From the NCBI GenBank assembly GCA_944325705.1, contig CALVBB010000012.1:1-60024 (forward strand): a DNA stretch of 60,024 nt. Direction: 5' to 3'. The translations under genes and the position numbers were made by a program. Below the pieces are notes generated by a model that saw only the letters and a list, made by a program, of their open reading frames with translations, searched no databases and was not told the DNA's origin. This stretch comes from Candidatus Gastranaerophilales bacterium. GTDB lineage: Bacteria > Cyanobacteriota > Vampirovibrionia > Gastranaerophilales > Gastranaerophilaceae. Shown in pieces: positions 59,073 through 60,024 of the stretch; the first letter of the stretch is position 1, and each line of letters opens with the position of its first letter.

Positions 59073-59146
59073 TAGCAAGGGAGAGATTCGAACTCTCGAC
59101 CTCACGGGTATGAGCCGTGCGCTCTCACCAACTGAGCTACCTTGCC
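59073..59146 (-). tRNA. tRNA-Met (CAT anticodon)
   Basis: Cloverleaf on the minus strand: acceptor GGCAAGG/CCTTGCT (G1-U72 wobble), D-stem GCTC/GAGC, anticodon stem CACGG/CCGTG with loop CTCATAC (anticodon CAT), T-stem GAGAG/CTCTC with TTCGAAT. CCA is not encoded. The lack of a C1-A72 mismatch and of three GC pairs argues for elongator tRNA-Met rather than the initiator; a tRNA-Ile with modified CAT cannot be excluded. Confidence 0.93.
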
Positions 59147-59352
59147 ATTTTATTCAGCCATCAGTCCAATATTTTTTAGTTATACCATTTATTTTGAACC
59201 GATGTTTCTGTCAGATTTTCAACCGTAACTATGGTTTAAACAATCATCTTACAAGTCAAATAACTGACAGTCCTTATTCTCTCATAAAGTATTTTAAATT
59301 TCAAGTATTTTATTATATAATTTTATCGTAATAACAAAACCGTTTAAAAAAT

Positions 59353-60009
59353 ATGATTAAAGACTTAACAAAGGGAGCGCCCATAAAATTAATTCTGCTG
59401 TTTTCGGTTCCGCTTTTAATCGGAAATATTTTTCAGCAGCTTTACAACCTTGCCGATATTGTAATCGTCGGAAGAACTCTTGGTGTGCAAGCGCTTGCAT
59501 CCGTAGGGGCTGTCGCTCCTCTGTTTTTTTTGATTATGTTTGCGGTTGCCGGAATGACTAACGGATTTGCAATAATTACCGGTCAAAAATTCGGAGCGGG
59601 TGATGTCTGCGGAGTACGACGTTCTGCTGCCGTTTCAACTATTTTAAGTTCTGTTCTTACACTGTTCTTTTCAATTCTCTGTGCAATTTTGATGAAACCG
59701 ATTTTGTTTTTGATGAATGTGCCGCAAGAAATTTTCCATGACGCATATCTTTATATTCAAATATGTGTTCTAGGGCTTATTGTCGCAAACTTTTATAACC
59801 TTCTTGCCAGCATCCTGCGTGCGCTGGGTGACAGCAAAACTCCTCTATATTTTCTTATACTTGCTTCTGTTTTAAACATATTTCTTGCTCTTTTGTTTAT
59901 TCTTGAATTTAAATGGGGGGTTCCCGGCTCTGCGGTTGCTGTTGTTCTTTCACAAACTTTTTCCGTAATTTTGTGCTTCTATTACATCAAAAAACGATTT
60001 CCGATTTAA
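59353..60009 (+). CDS. MATE-family efflux transporter, truncated at window end
   Basis: The N-terminal half of a MATE (NorM-like) multidrug or toxin exporter. It begins MIKDLTKGAPIKLILLFSVPLLIGNIFQQLYNLADIVIVGRTLG (in sense), typical of the bacterial family of about 450 residues. About six membrane segments are present in 218 residues, then RFPI and TAA at 60007, directly followed by a run of 14 A that ends the window. One more T before the A-run would keep the frame open (RFPILKKKK), as expected for the family. Frameshift, real truncation or contig-end error cannot be separated here. Confidence 0.82.
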   Translation: MIKDLTKGAPIKLILLFSVPLLIGNIFQQLYNLADIVIVGRTLGVQALASVGAVAPLFFLIMFAVAGMTNGFAIITGQKFGAGDVCGVRRSAAVSTILSSVLTLFFSILCAILMKPILFLMNVPQEIFHDAYLYIQICVLGLIVANFYNLLASILRALGDSKTPLYFLILASVLNIFLALLFILEFKWGVPGSAVAVVLSQTFSVILCFYYIKKRFPI

Positions 60010-60024
60010 AAAAAAAAAAAATCA

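Overview
The window reads as chromosome from a low-GC, non-photosynthetic relative of Cyanobacteria, most likely a gut Gastranaerophilales ('Melainabacteria'). The basis is the repeated type IV prepilin signature FTLAEVLITLGIIG, a DUF2993 protein beside truB, several small Ala/Gln-rich proteins of no known family, and a low-GC genome. This assignment is inference from style and family content; there is no rRNA here to confirm it. Core genes dominate: rpmI-rplT, murC-murB-ddl-ftsQ, leuS, rpsP, an orphan FliI/SctN-type ATPase, malQ, zupT, prfA-ylxR-infB, rbfA-truB, pyrH-frr-cdsA-rnc-rpe and one tRNA-Met.

The most striking accessory layer is a dispersed family of type IV pilin-like genes: three loci with a long leader (914, 10167, 46929), two ordinary short-leader genes (18745 and 24648), one 5'-truncated frameshifted remnant (43400-43749) and one 3' scrap (23794-23865). 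The three long-leader loci share a ribosome binding site and a start of the type M(Q/G)NT-IAS. A run of 10 to 12 G follows about 12 codons in, then a basic leader of roughly 60 residues, then the pilin helix. In all three the G-run is one base too long for the start codon to read into the pilin. This looks like a slipped-strand ON/OFF switch caught OFF, or frame restored by slippage. Part of the leader is shared with an intergenic palindromic repeat at 19603-19773.

From about 25.1 to 35.4 kb lies a compact one-strand phage-like module. It has a zinc-ribbon protein, a LuxR-type HTH, an amidase, a P22 gp10-like protein, coat, a head-tail adaptor, small terminase, an acetyltransferase, portal and large terminase. 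There is no integrase, replication gene or tail fibre, and the order does not match P22-like phages. It could be a decayed prophage, a satellite or a domesticated particle (gene-transfer-agent-like) locus. Just before it, a small XRE regulator and a pilin diverge across a perfect 16-bp palindrome.

Regulation shows two themes. Several genes without a Shine-Dalgarno have a -10 box placed so that the predicted transcript starts at or within two bases of the ATG (MBL hydrolase, SctN-like ATPase, ABC permease, prfA, XRE, GNATs), which suggests leaderless mRNAs. Intergenic regions carry dense palindromes, most of all 13480-13940, where about ten hairpins nest inside long-range pairings. The right end (56-59 kb) is AT-rich accessory DNA with a metalloprotease remnant, two acetyltransferases between 37-bp direct repeats, and the tRNA. 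The window closes in a MATE transporter cut short beside a run of 14 A.
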